Shown: piece by piece, positions 53,170 to 61,095 of the stretch
Layout: the number at the start of each line of letters is the position of its first letter
Numbering within the stretch: the first letter of the stretch is position 1
DNA from: JBHOQS01 sp042408875
Lineage (GTDB): Bacteria; Chloroflexota; UBA11872; JBHOQS01
Length of the DNA stretch: 64,000 nt
Direction: 5' to 3'
NCBI GenBank assembly: GCA_042408875.1
Contig: JBHOQS010000023.1
Coordinates: 382,569-446,568, forward strand
The notes under the pieces: model-generated
Seen by the model: the letters and a program-made list of their open reading frames with translations, nothing else
Databases searched by the model: none
What the model was told of the DNA's origin: nothing
Position numbers and translations under genes: made by a program

Positions 53170-53496
53170 CTAATACCGTGCAGGCCTGCGTGCACGAAAG
53201 CACTCGGGACAGTACACCGGCCGGTCCTGCCGTGGCTGGAACGGTACCTCGGTCTCCTGCCCGCACTCCGCACAGATAGCCGGATACATCTGCCGGGCTG
53301 TGGGATCCGCCCCGCCGTAGCGTGCCCGGCTCGAACCGCGGCTGCCCTCCCGCCGAGCTAAGGCACGGCAATCCGGGCAGCGGCCCGGCGCGTTCGTGAA
53401 GCCGCGCGAGGCGTAGAATTCCTGCTCTCCGACGGTGAAGACGAAGGTCGCCCCACAATCACGGCAGGTGAGTGTCTGATCTCTGTAAGCTGTCAT
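53170..53496 (-). CDS. Zinc-ribbon protein with four CxxC motifs (copy B)
   Basis: A 108-residue paralogue of the zinc-ribbon protein at 47.7 kb: CxxC at 11/14, 40/43, 75/78 and 96/99, with CRDCGATFVFTVGEQEFYASRG and MYPAICAECGQETEVPFQP. The two are clearly homologous over their whole length. Between residues 48 and 68 they differ most (Ser/Arg/Gly-rich here). It lies 220 bases upstream of the bS21 start on the same strand. Confidence 0.85.
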   Translation of the reverse strand: MTAYRDQTLTCRDCGATFVFTVGEQEFYASRGFTNAPGRCPDCRALARREGSRGSSRARYGGADPTARQMYPAICAECGQETEVPFQPRQDRPVYCPECFRARRPARY

Positions 53497-54078
53497 CGCC
53501 AGCCGAGTCCTTTCCCGGTCGTTCTTACGCCAGTTTCGTGAACGAGCCGGTTTCGTTAAGATGTGCTCGCACTGGCGTTCCAGCGCGCGGCTGCGCCGGG
53601 TGCAGCTTCAAAAGACACTCGAAACTGCTAGGCGAGGGCACTGCGTAGAGGATCGTCAGCACGAACGAGGAGCATCCCGTGGCACACGGGCACGCTCAAG
53701 TATACCACGCGCGCCAGCGCTGTGCCGGCAAGCGGATGGTGCGACCAGTCACCGGGCCAGGAGAAACTTGGCGGCGCTTGCAGCGATGGTGGTCAGGACT
53801 GCGATGAGCACGGGGAGCGGGAAATAAGGCCGGCACTGCTGAGGCAGGGAGCAGCCATCTGCCAGCGTGCAAGCCGGGATCAGGTGGACGCACGTCGGGT
53901 TGGGATGGGCTGGTTCTGGCGTGAGCAAACCACGTCAGCGCCGATCACAACGTAGTGCCTGTGCCAGAGCCTTGTCGCAGCATCCGGCCAGAGCAGCTTT
54001 CCAGGCGCCGTGTGTCTGTCTTTGTGACCTGAAGGCTTTGTGGTAATGTTTGGTAGGATCCTGCCAGGAGGACTCATA
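53497..54078. other. Intergenic region before efp, no gene supported
   Basis: I find no coding frame or RNA gene here on either strand. The last 70 bases (from 53995) hold TTGTGA...AATGTT at 17-base spacing and TTTGGTAGGATCC, which may be the efp promoter region. Confidence 0.4.
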
Positions 54079-54642
54079 GTGATCGGTGTTGGTGAGCTAC
54101 GGCGTGGCATCACGATCGAGCTAGACGGCCAGCTCTACACGGTGCTCGAATACGAGCACATTAAGATGGGCCGCGGCAGCGCGCAGCTCCGCCTGAAGCT
54201 GCGCAACCTGCGTACAGGGGCGACGATCGAGCGCACCTTCCAGGCCAGCCAGCGCTTCAACCGGGTGCGGCTTGATCACCACAACGTGCAGTTTTTATAC
54301 AGTGATGATGACACGTACCATTTCATGGACACTGAGACCTTCGACCAACTGGCACTCAACCGTGAGCAGCTCGGCGATGCAGTAAACTACCTAAAAGAAG
54401 GCATGACGCTCCAGCTTCTCACTTATGAGGGCCAGCCGGTATCCGTGGAGCTGCCCATCACGGTCGATCTGAAGGACGAGTACACGGAGCCGGGCTACAA
54501 GGGCGAAACGGCGACCGGCGGCACAAAGCCGGCGCGCCTGGAGACGGGACTGACGATCCAGGTGCCCCTGTTTGTGAACACGGGCGATGTGGTCCGCGTG
54601 GACACCCGCACTGGCCAATACCTTGAACGGGTGAGCTCATGA
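54079..54642 (+). CDS. efp: Elongation factor P
   Basis: Rescues ribosomes stalled at polyproline. A 187-residue protein of normal length, starting (GTG) VIGVGELRRGITIELDGQLY. The tip of the first domain, normally KPGKGGA with a modifiable Lys34 in E. coli, is here KMGRGSA, so the tip residue is Arg32 and the preceding Pro is Met30. Arg tips are rhamnosylated by EarP in some proteobacteria; no EarP or EpmA is in view. GTG 54079 has AGGAGG at good spacing; an ATG 13 codons upstream at 54040 is less likely. Overlaps the next gene by four bases. Confidence 0.92.
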   Translation: MIGVGELRRGITIELDGQLYTVLEYEHIKMGRGSAQLRLKLRNLRTGATIERTFQASQRFNRVRLDHHNVQFLYSDDDTYHFMDTETFDQLALNREQLGDAVNYLKEGMTLQLLTYEGQPVSVELPITVDLKDEYTEPGYKGETATGGTKPARLETGLTIQVPLFVNTGDVVRVDTRTGQYLERVSS

Positions 54643-55178
54643 GCCGGGCCGGCCGCTATCCGCCGCGCGCTTCAGGGCAGGAGCTCTACCGGATCATCGA
54701 GCAGACGGTGCGCCCGCTCGTGCATCTGGCCGAGCAGGCGGATGTCGAGGAGCTGCGGGTCCACCATGGCATGCTCCAGGTAGTGATCCGCCGCGATCAC
54801 GTGGCTGACGCGCCCACGGCCGGCGCGGAGGGGCCGAGCCTGGCTGCACGTGCCGTTCCAGTGGAAGCGCCAACTGCGCCGTCTGCTGCACCGCGGGTGC
54901 ACTACATCCGCGCCGGCGTCGTCGGCTTCTTCCACCTTGCACGCCCGCGGCACAGCGAAGCTGCTGCGCCCGCTGTGACGGTCGGGCAGCGCGTGCGGAC
55001 CGGTCAGGTCGTCGGCTATATCGAGGCCATGTCGGTCATCTCCGAGGTCGAGAGCGACGCGGATGGGGAAGTAGTCGCCATCCTGGTTGGAGAGGGTCAG
55101 CCGGTCGAATACGGACAACCGCTGATCGAGCTGAGACTCGAAGCGCTCGGAGCGAAGGAGCCCGGCACAGCCGGCTAG
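54639..55178 (+). CDS. Biotin carboxyl carrier protein-like (AccB homologue) lacking the biotinylated lysine
   Basis: A 179-residue AccB homologue. The N-terminal helix region (residues 11-50) resembles AccB, a Pro/Ala linker follows, and the C-terminal biotinyl domain is recognisable by VGQRVRTGQVVGYIEAM, SEVESDADGEV and GQPVEYGQPLIEL. The acceptor motif, EAMKxxxE in active BCCP, is EAMSVISE here, with Ser132 (codon TCG) in place of the Lys. It therefore cannot carry biotin at that place. The gene is translationally coupled to efp (ATGA overlap). It may be a regulatory or structural partner of acetyl-CoA carboxylase, as plant BADC proteins are, or a decayed paralogue. Confidence 0.85.
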   Translation: MSRAGRYPPRASGQELYRIIEQTVRPLVHLAEQADVEELRVHHGMLQVVIRRDHVADAPTAGAEGPSLAARAVPVEAPTAPSAAPRVHYIRAGVVGFFHLARPRHSEAAAPAVTVGQRVRTGQVVGYIEAMSVISEVESDADGEVVAILVGEGQPVEYGQPLIELRLEALGAKEPGTAG

Positions 55179-55234
55179 GCCAGCGCAGCGTCGCGCCTGC
55201 CGGCGCCGAGTCCAGTAGCACCGCAGAAATAGTG

Positions 55235-55262
55235 AAGCCTCACCCGGCCAGGTGAGGCTTTG
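55235..55262 (+). terminator. Terminator after the BCCP-like gene
   Basis: AAGCCTCACC and GGTGAGGCTT (55235-55244, 55251-55260) form a perfect 10-bp stem over a six-base loop, ending in TTT. It lies 57 bases after the stop of the BCCP-like gene. Confidence 0.65.
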
Positions 55263-55790
55263 CATCCTGATATGGCACTGCGATCCAGTGTCTCTGCGAG
55301 AAGAGAGCAAGGCCCCGTCGCAAGCAGCGCTTGCGGCGCAGGCGGCGCAGCCACGCTGGAGATCCAGATCGTGCTGCCGCCTACACTACTCGGCCGGCGT
55401 GTGCGTCACTGTGCTGTGACCGCGCCCGAACCTCCAGAACCGCCACGTATAAGCCACCAGCGGGAGGGCGCCACAGCCTCACCACTGCCCCGCACACCAG
55501 CAACCCGCTGGGCGCCGCTCCGCTGCTTCACCACATCACCACGGCGGCCGCCGGCTTTCACCACCACCGCACCGGCACCACACCACCGGCGGCCGCCGCT
55601 TCCACCCCGCACCTACGTGACCTGGAGCGCCCGGCACTGCACATCACGCCGTTCGCCGCAGCTACGATGAGCATAGCCGCTCTGGCGCCCTGTGCCTAGG
55701 TACCGGCGCACCTCGCCGGGAAAGCGAAAGTACTCTGCCCAGCAGGTACATTGTACAGGCAGGCGTGGCGATGCGGGCGTGGCCAGCGTC
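55263..55790. other. Intergenic region with CAC-rich low-complexity sequence
   Basis: No gene is supported: the open frames here give Pro/Thr/Arg-rich translations without family resemblance. Between 55520 and 55615 the DNA is rich in CAC/CCG triplets and contains an imperfect duplication around CGGCGGCCGCCGGCTTTCACC and CCGGCGGCCGCCGCTTCCACC-like blocks. Confidence 0.35.
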
Positions 55791-57011
55791 CTAGAGCCCA
55801 ACACGGCGGCCTGTGTGATCGAAGAGGTGTAGACCCTCGGCATGAAAGCGCACCTCGACGCGATCACCTGGCAGCCAGCGCTGCTCCAGGGGTACGCGCG
55901 CCGTGCAGCGCTCACCGCCTAGGTTGATGGTCAGCAGGTGCGAACGCTCGGCGAACAGCGGTTCGCTGACCTCGACGGTTCCCTCTAACCGGTCCGGACG
56001 CGCTGCTCCGTCGAGCCGGAGGGAGCCATCAAGGGGCGCAACGCTGACGTGTTCAGCCCGCACTCCGATGGTGACTTCCTGGCCGGGCGCGAGGCCGGGT
56101 GCACGGTGTGGCACGCGCAGAGGTCCGGCCCGCAGGCGGACCACTGTCTCGTCCGTCTCACTGGCGATCCGTTCCACCGCCCCCGGGAAGAGGCTCATCG
56201 GGGGCACCCCGATGAAGCCGGCGACAAAGGTATTGACCGGACGGGCGTATAGCTCGCGGTACGTCCCTACCTGCTCGATGCGTCCGGCACGCATCACAGC
56301 GATACGGTCGCACAGCGCCTGCGCCTCGGCCTGGTCGTGCGTCACGTACAGCGTGGTGATTCGGAAGCGCATCAGCAGGCGCTTGAGCTCAACGCGCGTC
56401 CGCTGTCGCAAGGCTGCGTCCAGATTTGAAAACGGCTCGTCGAAGAGGAAGAGCTTGGGATCACGCACGATACAACGCGCGATGGCGACCCGCTGCTGCT
56501 GTCCTCCGGAAAGTTGCTTGGGCTTGCGGTCAAGCAGCTCCTCGAAGCCGATTCCCATCATCTCCGAGACGATGCGCACTCGCTCCGGGATCTCTCGCTC
56601 GCGCTTGTGCATCCAGAAAAAGAAGCCGAGGTTGCCGCGTGACTCCATATGCGGGTAGAGCGCGTAATTCTGGAACACGATGCCGATGCCGCGATCCTTC
56701 GGCTCAATCCCCGCCATGTCCTGGTCGTCGTAGTAGACTGTGCCAGAGTCCGGCTGCTCAAGCCCGGCCACGACCCGCAGCAGGGTCGTTTTGCCACAGC
56801 CGGACGGGCCAAGCACGCCCATGACTTCGCCGTCCTCCACGACGAGCGAGACGTCGTCCAGCGCTGCCACGCCTGCCATCGCTGGAAGTGTGTCATCATC
56901 ATCGCCCGGCATGCGGTGTGCGCCGTACGAGCCCTGCGCTGCCACACGCAGCACTCCTACACCAGGACTGCCGTACCGCTTCGTGACGTGCTCCAGCCGG
57001 ATACGCGCCAT
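55791..57011 (-). CDS. MalK/UgpC-type sugar ABC transporter ATPase
   Basis: A 406-residue ATPase: Walker A GPSGCGKTT (68-76), Q-loop VFQNYALYPHM, signature LSGGQQQR, Walker B KLFLFDEP with the H-loop VTHDQ, and the C-terminal OB-fold with the MalK-type IGVRAEHVSV and PL...GEV blocks. It energises sugar importers. Between the first strand and Walker A there is an insertion of about 25 residues (GVLRVAAQGSYGAHRMPG and DDDDTLPAM) not usual in the family. ATG 57011 has AAGGAG six bases upstream. No permease genes adjoin it; it may be shared among several importers in the way MsmX is. Confidence 0.88.
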   Translation of the reverse strand: MARIRLEHVTKRYGSPGVGVLRVAAQGSYGAHRMPGDDDDTLPAMAGVAALDDVSLVVEDGEVMGVLGPSGCGKTTLLRVVAGLEQPDSGTVYYDDQDMAGIEPKDRGIGIVFQNYALYPHMESRGNLGFFFWMHKREREIPERVRIVSEMMGIGFEELLDRKPKQLSGGQQQRVAIARCIVRDPKLFLFDEPFSNLDAALRQRTRVELKRLLMRFRITTLYVTHDQAEAQALCDRIAVMRAGRIEQVGTYRELYARPVNTFVAGFIGVPPMSLFPGAVERIASETDETVVRLRAGPLRVPHRAPGLAPGQEVTIGVRAEHVSVAPLDGSLRLDGAARPDRLEGTVEVSEPLFAERSHLLTINLGGERCTARVPLEQRWLPGDRVEVRFHAEGLHLFDHTGRRVGL

Positions 57012-57284
57012 CGCCAGCTCCTTGCCCGCTGCTCTAAGAACCTCTATGCCGCTGTATGCTGTATGTGGAACGCAAGCCCGCGCACGCGCTCGCGCACGGC
57101 GTCGCCGGTGTACTTTCATCATAGCACCGGCCGCGCAGCGCTCACCTAAACGTCCACCACTTCTCGCGGCTGAAGTGGGTGATGGAGCAATCGTTGACCC
57201 TGGCGCTTGCCGGCTAGCACAAGACGAGCGTCAGGAAGCCCTACGAGGAGCACTAGCTCTCAGCCGGCCCTGTCCCCTATCGAA
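57012..57284. other. Intergenic region, no gene supported
   Basis: This gap holds the divergent promoter regions of the ATPase and the dioxygenase genes. No RNA or coding frame is supported. Confidence 0.4.
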
Positions 57285-57331
57285 TATAATGGCTAGGCAT
57301 AAGCTTAAAGTGGCTAGGCATAAGCTTAAAA
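57285..57331 (+). promoter_or_regulatory. TATAAT element and 21-bp tandem duplication in the dioxygenase leader
   Basis: A perfect TATAAT lies at 57285-57290, without a good -35. From its last T a 21-bp unit beginning TGGCTAGGCATAAGC (57290-57310) is repeated directly (57311-57331, 20/21 identical). The second copy leads straight into the ribosome binding site AAAAGGAG. Confidence 0.8.
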
Positions 57332-57341
57332 GGAGAACATC

Positions 57342-58331
57342 ATGGAACTGAAAGGTTTACACCATGTGACTGCAGTAACGAGTAACGCCTCACTCAATGT
57401 GGCGTTCTACACCCAGATCCTGGGCCTGCGCCTGGTGAAGAAGACGGTAAACCAGGATGACGTGTCAGCCTATCACCTGTTCTACGGTGATGCGCTCGGA
57501 CGCGCTGGCACGGAGATAACCTTCTTTAACTGGGAATTCGCCGGCCAGCACGTTGCTGGCGCAGGAATGATCGCGGCCACGTCGTTCCGAGTGCCAGGGC
57601 GCGCAGCCCTTGAATGGTGGGCGCAGCGCTTCGACACCTATGGTGTGCCGCACGGCGAGATCAGCGAACGTGCCGGCAGGCTTGTGCTGCGCTTCATGGA
57701 TCCCGAAGGACAGCAGCTTGAGCTCATCGACGACACAGGAGCCTCGACGCAGCAGGGTATGCCGCCCGGCACACCCTGGGAGAAGAGCCCGGTGCCGGCC
57801 GCGTGTGCCATCCGGGGGCTGGGTGGCGTGACGCTGCACGTGCGTAGCCTGGGGCCAACAGGCCGTGTACTGACCGAGCTGCTTGGTTTCAGACAGGTGG
57901 CGGAGTACCTGGATGGGGGGCACCGCGCACTAAGCTTTGAGGCCGGTCCGGGGGGTCCGGGGACAGCGGTGCAGCTGGTCGAGCGGTCTGACCTGCCGCG
58001 ACGGATGATGATTGGCGCCGGGGGCGTGCACCATGTGGCCTTTCGCACGCCCAGCGACGAGGAACATCGCGCCTGGCGCGAGCGGCTGGCCCGCGCCGGG
58101 GTGGCAGTAACGCCGGTGATCGATCGCTTCTATTTCCGCTCGATCTACTTTCGCGAGCCGGGCGGGGTGCTGTTCGAAATTGCCACTGACGGGCCCGGCT
58201 TCGCTACCGATGAGGAGCCGGAGCATCTCGGAGAGCGGCTGGCGCTCCCGCCATTCCTGGAGCCGCACCGTGCTGAGATCGAGGCCGACCTCAAGCCGAT
58301 CGAGCCAGTACGCCTCGCCCCGCGCTCGTAA
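57342..58331 (+). CDS. Glyoxalase-fold ring-cleaving dioxygenase (MhqO/LinE-like)
   Basis: A 329-residue vicinal-oxygen-chelate protein with two tandem glyoxalase modules. Iron ligands are visible as the His in GLHHVTAV (residue 7 or 8), His in GGVHHVAFRTP near 227, and Glu in VLFEIATDGPG near 274. The N-terminal KGLHHVTAVTSNASLNVAFY and the final ATDGPGFATDE are characteristic of the group that includes hydroquinone dioxygenases MhqO and MhqA. It likely opens hydroquinone-type aromatic rings or detoxifies quinones. ATG with AAAAGGAG six bases upstream. Confidence 0.88.
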   Translation: MELKGLHHVTAVTSNASLNVAFYTQILGLRLVKKTVNQDDVSAYHLFYGDALGRAGTEITFFNWEFAGQHVAGAGMIAATSFRVPGRAALEWWAQRFDTYGVPHGEISERAGRLVLRFMDPEGQQLELIDDTGASTQQGMPPGTPWEKSPVPAACAIRGLGGVTLHVRSLGPTGRVLTELLGFRQVAEYLDGGHRALSFEAGPGGPGTAVQLVERSDLPRRMMIGAGGVHHVAFRTPSDEEHRAWRERLARAGVAVTPVIDRFYFRSIYFREPGGVLFEIATDGPGFATDEEPEHLGERLALPPFLEPHRAEIEADLKPIEPVRLAPRS

Positions 58332-58461
58332 GGCACGCTACGTGTTCTGTCCAGGTCTTCGCCTGGGCTGGGGGCTACCCTGGAGTATTTCGTGCCCCGC
58401 ACCCGTCTATCTCCATACCCCGCCACTGCCCGGCTGTGCCGAGGGCTGCCAGACGTACAGC

Positions 58462-59244
58462 TCACGAGCCGCGGCGCCGCGGCGGCCTGCCCTCGATCTC
58501 CGCGATCCTGGCGCGGTACTTCTCGATCAGCTCCAGCACGGCCTTCGTCCCGATCAGGGCAAGCAGTGCGGGCCCGAGGAAGGGCAACATCAGCAGGACC
58601 AGCGGTGAGAGAGTGAGCGCCCAGATGAACGCATACACGAGAGCTAAACCGATAGTCAGACGTACGTTGTCGAGGGCGAAGATCACAGCGTTGCGCAGGA
58701 TGCCGCGAACCGGCGTGTCCAGCTCAACCAGCATTGGAAACAGGTACGGCTGGATCAACACCCACAGCAGCAGCGCATACGCGAAGAGCACGGATAGGAC
58801 GATAAAGAAACCACCGAGCACCAGGGCATAAAAGTAGATGTTCAGGATGAGCAGCACCAGGAGAGCCAGATTGCTGGCGGCCAGCCGTACAGCGCGCCAG
58901 TAGAAGCGGTGGAACGCTGGAAAAAACTGCCTGGGGCCGAATGGTTCACCGCGGACGAGCTGGTTGACCACGTAGTAGAGCCCGGCGGTTGCTGGAGCGC
59001 CGAGGAGCAGCGAGACGAAGAGCGCAGGGACGAGCAAGGCCCACAGGGAGACGGCAACACCACCGATCGGAACGTACGCTGCCAACAGCTCAGGCCCCTG
59101 GTACACGACAAGCAGGCAGATGCCAACCAGGGCTAGTTGCGGAATGGAGAAGAGAAACCACAGGAAATTGGTCAGCGCGAGCGGAAACAGCTCGTAATAG
59201 AGGTCCCCCAGGGATGACCAGAGCAGCCGCAGCGCCTGACGCAT
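58462..59244 (-). CDS. DUF624 (YesL-like) membrane protein
   Basis: A 260-residue protein with six predicted helices. The early NLLWFLF-like NFLWFLFSIP and the later RGILRNAVIFALDN are typical of DUF624 proteins such as YesL, which are found in polysaccharide-utilisation loci and with unknown function. The ATG is directly preceded by a short gap to the HlyD-like gene upstream (start at 59961, stop at 59254), nine bases apart, so the two are an operon. Confidence 0.8.
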   Translation of the reverse strand: MRQALRLLWSSLGDLYYELFPLALTNFLWFLFSIPQLALVGICLLVVYQGPELLAAYVPIGGVAVSLWALLVPALFVSLLLGAPATAGLYYVVNQLVRGEPFGPRQFFPAFHRFYWRAVRLAASNLALLVLLILNIYFYALVLGGFFIVLSVLFAYALLLWVLIQPYLFPMLVELDTPVRGILRNAVIFALDNVRLTIGLALVYAFIWALTLSPLVLLMLPFLGPALLALIGTKAVLELIEKYRARIAEIEGRPPRRRGS

Positions 59245-59253
59245 CGAGTCATG

Positions 59254-59961
59254 CTACCGTACAGCGATCTTCGCATCGACCGACATCCCGGGGAAGAGCG
59301 GTTCGTCGCGGTATTGCAGGGCAATCTTTACCGGCACAGTCTGCGGCAGGCGAGGAGCGCTTGCCGTGCGCTGGGCAGCCGCTGCCTGTCCGGTTGCGGC
59401 TGCGCTGCCAGGCGTGGTGATCGCTCCCGCCGCCGGCACCACCTGCACGACTTCGCCTTGCAGGGTGCGATCAAGCGCTTTGACGTAGACCTCCACCGGC
59501 TGCCCCGGGCGCACTTGTGTGACTTTTCGTTCGTCGATGCTGGCTACCACCCAGAGGTTTTGTAGATCCACCAGCGCAAGAACCGTCTGTCCGCTCGTCA
59601 CGGCGCTGCCTTCCGTCACCGGGCGGGCGACTACCGCCCCGCTAAAGGGAGCGCGGATCGTCACCTGGTTCCGCATCACCGGTGCGCTGGCCGTGCCGGG
59701 CGCAGCCGCACTGGCTGCCGGCACGGCGATGCGAGCCAGGACATCGCCCTCGGCTACGCTGTCACCGACCTCGACCAGGAGCTCGTTCACCCGCCCGTTG
59801 GCCGGTGCCGCCACCGGCACGATCACTCCGGTGATCTGCGCCTCGTCGCTGCGCACGAAGTATGTGGACTGATACCAAACATCCCACCCGGCTACCGCAG
59901 CGCCGATCAGGATCGGCAGCAGACCAATGGCAACATAAAGGGCAATTCGCTTGCGGTTCAC
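59254..59961 (-). CDS. HlyD/EmrA-type membrane fusion (adaptor) protein
   Basis: A 235-residue protein with an N-terminal membrane helix (IALYVAIGLLPILIGAAVAGW), the biotinyl-lipoyl half-motifs GRVNELLVEVGDSVAEGDVLARI and IRAPFSGAVVARPVTEGSAVTSGQ, and a beta-barrel domain with VRPGQPVEVYVKALD, in the order of HlyD/EmrA adaptors. The coiled-coil hairpin is very short, as expected in organisms with one membrane or a thin periplasm. GTG 59961 has GGGGGGA upstream. It may serve an ABC or MFS exporter; none adjoins it. Confidence 0.8.
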   Translation of the reverse strand: MNRKRIALYVAIGLLPILIGAAVAGWDVWYQSTYFVRSDEAQITGVIVPVAAPANGRVNELLVEVGDSVAEGDVLARIAVPAASAAAPGTASAPVMRNQVTIRAPFSGAVVARPVTEGSAVTSGQTVLALVDLQNLWVVASIDERKVTQVRPGQPVEVYVKALDRTLQGEVVQVVPAAGAITTPGSAAATGQAAAAQRTASAPRLPQTVPVKIALQYRDEPLFPGMSVDAKIAVR

Positions 59962-60137
59962 CTGTCGTGTCCCCCCACCAGTCCGGCACACATAGGTCCC
60001 GGCGCCGTCGCGGCGAAGTATAGCCGTTCTCTGGTGCACCTTCAAACGCCTACCAGAGTATAATCCAGACGAGGCGCCCGCGGCGCCATCGTGGCTGTCC
60101 GCCGTGCTGGCGCCGCTGCACGAAGGCGAAAAGACAG

Positions 60138-60947
60138 ATGATCGAGATTAACATTAATCCGAATATCACCACGCTTGGCCCGCTGTTGCTGACGTGGCAC
60201 GGCCTGTTCAGCGCTATCGGACTTGCGCTGGGGATCTTTGCTGCCGGGCGAATGGCCCAGCGGCATGCATATCGTACACCTGGTCTCGAGGACCAGGTGT
60301 ACGACACGGCGTTCTGGGCCATCATCGGCGGGCTCATCGGGGCGCGCCTCTTGCATGTACTCGATCAGTGGCAGTTTTACGCCCAGAACCCCCTCATGAT
60401 CCTCGCTATTAACGAAGGCGGCATCGCTATCTACGGCGCGATCCTCGGTGGGTCGTTGACAGGGTGGCTGTATGTGCTGTGGAAGCGCTATCCGGTCGGC
60501 CAGGTGGCCGACTGTGGGGCGGCAGGGCTAGTCCTAGGACAGGCCATCGGCCGGCTGGGTGACGTGATCAATGGGGAGCACCACGGGCTGCCCGCTCCTG
60601 ACCTGCCTTTCTCGGTGCGCTACACCCACCCGGAGACTCTGGGCGAATATGGCCTGCCGGTGCATCTTGCCGTCGGCTACGAGCTGCTGTGGGACGTCGT
60701 CGTGTTCGGCATCGTCGTCTGGCTGGCGAAGCGTGGAGCGCGTCCGGGGGTGCCGTTCTGGACCTACGCCGTGCTGTATGCCGCAGGACGCTTTGTCATC
60801 TCCTTCTTCCGCGTCGATAACATCGTCTTCTTAGGATTGCGACAGGCCCAGCTTGTGGCGCTCGGGGTCCTGGCCGTGGGTCTGGTGGCACTGGTGTTGC
60901 TTCAGACGCGCCCGCCAACTCGTATGGCTCTGGCGGGGGAGCGATAG
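60138..60947 (+). CDS. lgt: Prolipoprotein diacylglyceryl transferase
   Basis: First enzyme of lipoprotein maturation: transfers diacylglyceryl from phosphatidylglycerol to the lipobox cysteine. A 269-residue membrane protein with the Lgt signature GRLGDVINGEHHG around residues 137-150, the early LTWHGLFSAIGLALG and the late FWTYAVLYAAGRFVISFFR. It is needed for the lipoproteins in the window, including the two binding proteins. The ATG follows AAGGCGAAAAGACAG, a weak ribosome binding site. Confidence 0.93.
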   Translation: MIEININPNITTLGPLLLTWHGLFSAIGLALGIFAAGRMAQRHAYRTPGLEDQVYDTAFWAIIGGLIGARLLHVLDQWQFYAQNPLMILAINEGGIAIYGAILGGSLTGWLYVLWKRYPVGQVADCGAAGLVLGQAIGRLGDVINGEHHGLPAPDLPFSVRYTHPETLGEYGLPVHLAVGYELLWDVVVFGIVVWLAKRGARPGVPFWTYAVLYAAGRFVISFFRVDNIVFLGLRQAQLVALGVLAVGLVALVLLQTRPPTRMALAGER

Positions 60948-61095
60948 GAAACCTGGCCCCTACCATTGGGAAGCATCCCTGGGCTGAGCTGTCGGGTGCC
61001 CTATACTGTCAACAGGTCGCACGCAAAAGTGGCAAACAGGCGAACAGCGCGCCTTACTCCGCCATAAAGTGCGCCGATGGAGGGCACCGGGCAGC

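Noticed and set aside
55260..55670. 136-codon frame after the BCCP-like gene
   Set aside because: Starts on top of the terminator, is Pro/Thr/Arg-rich through CAC/CCG repeats, and has no family resemblance.
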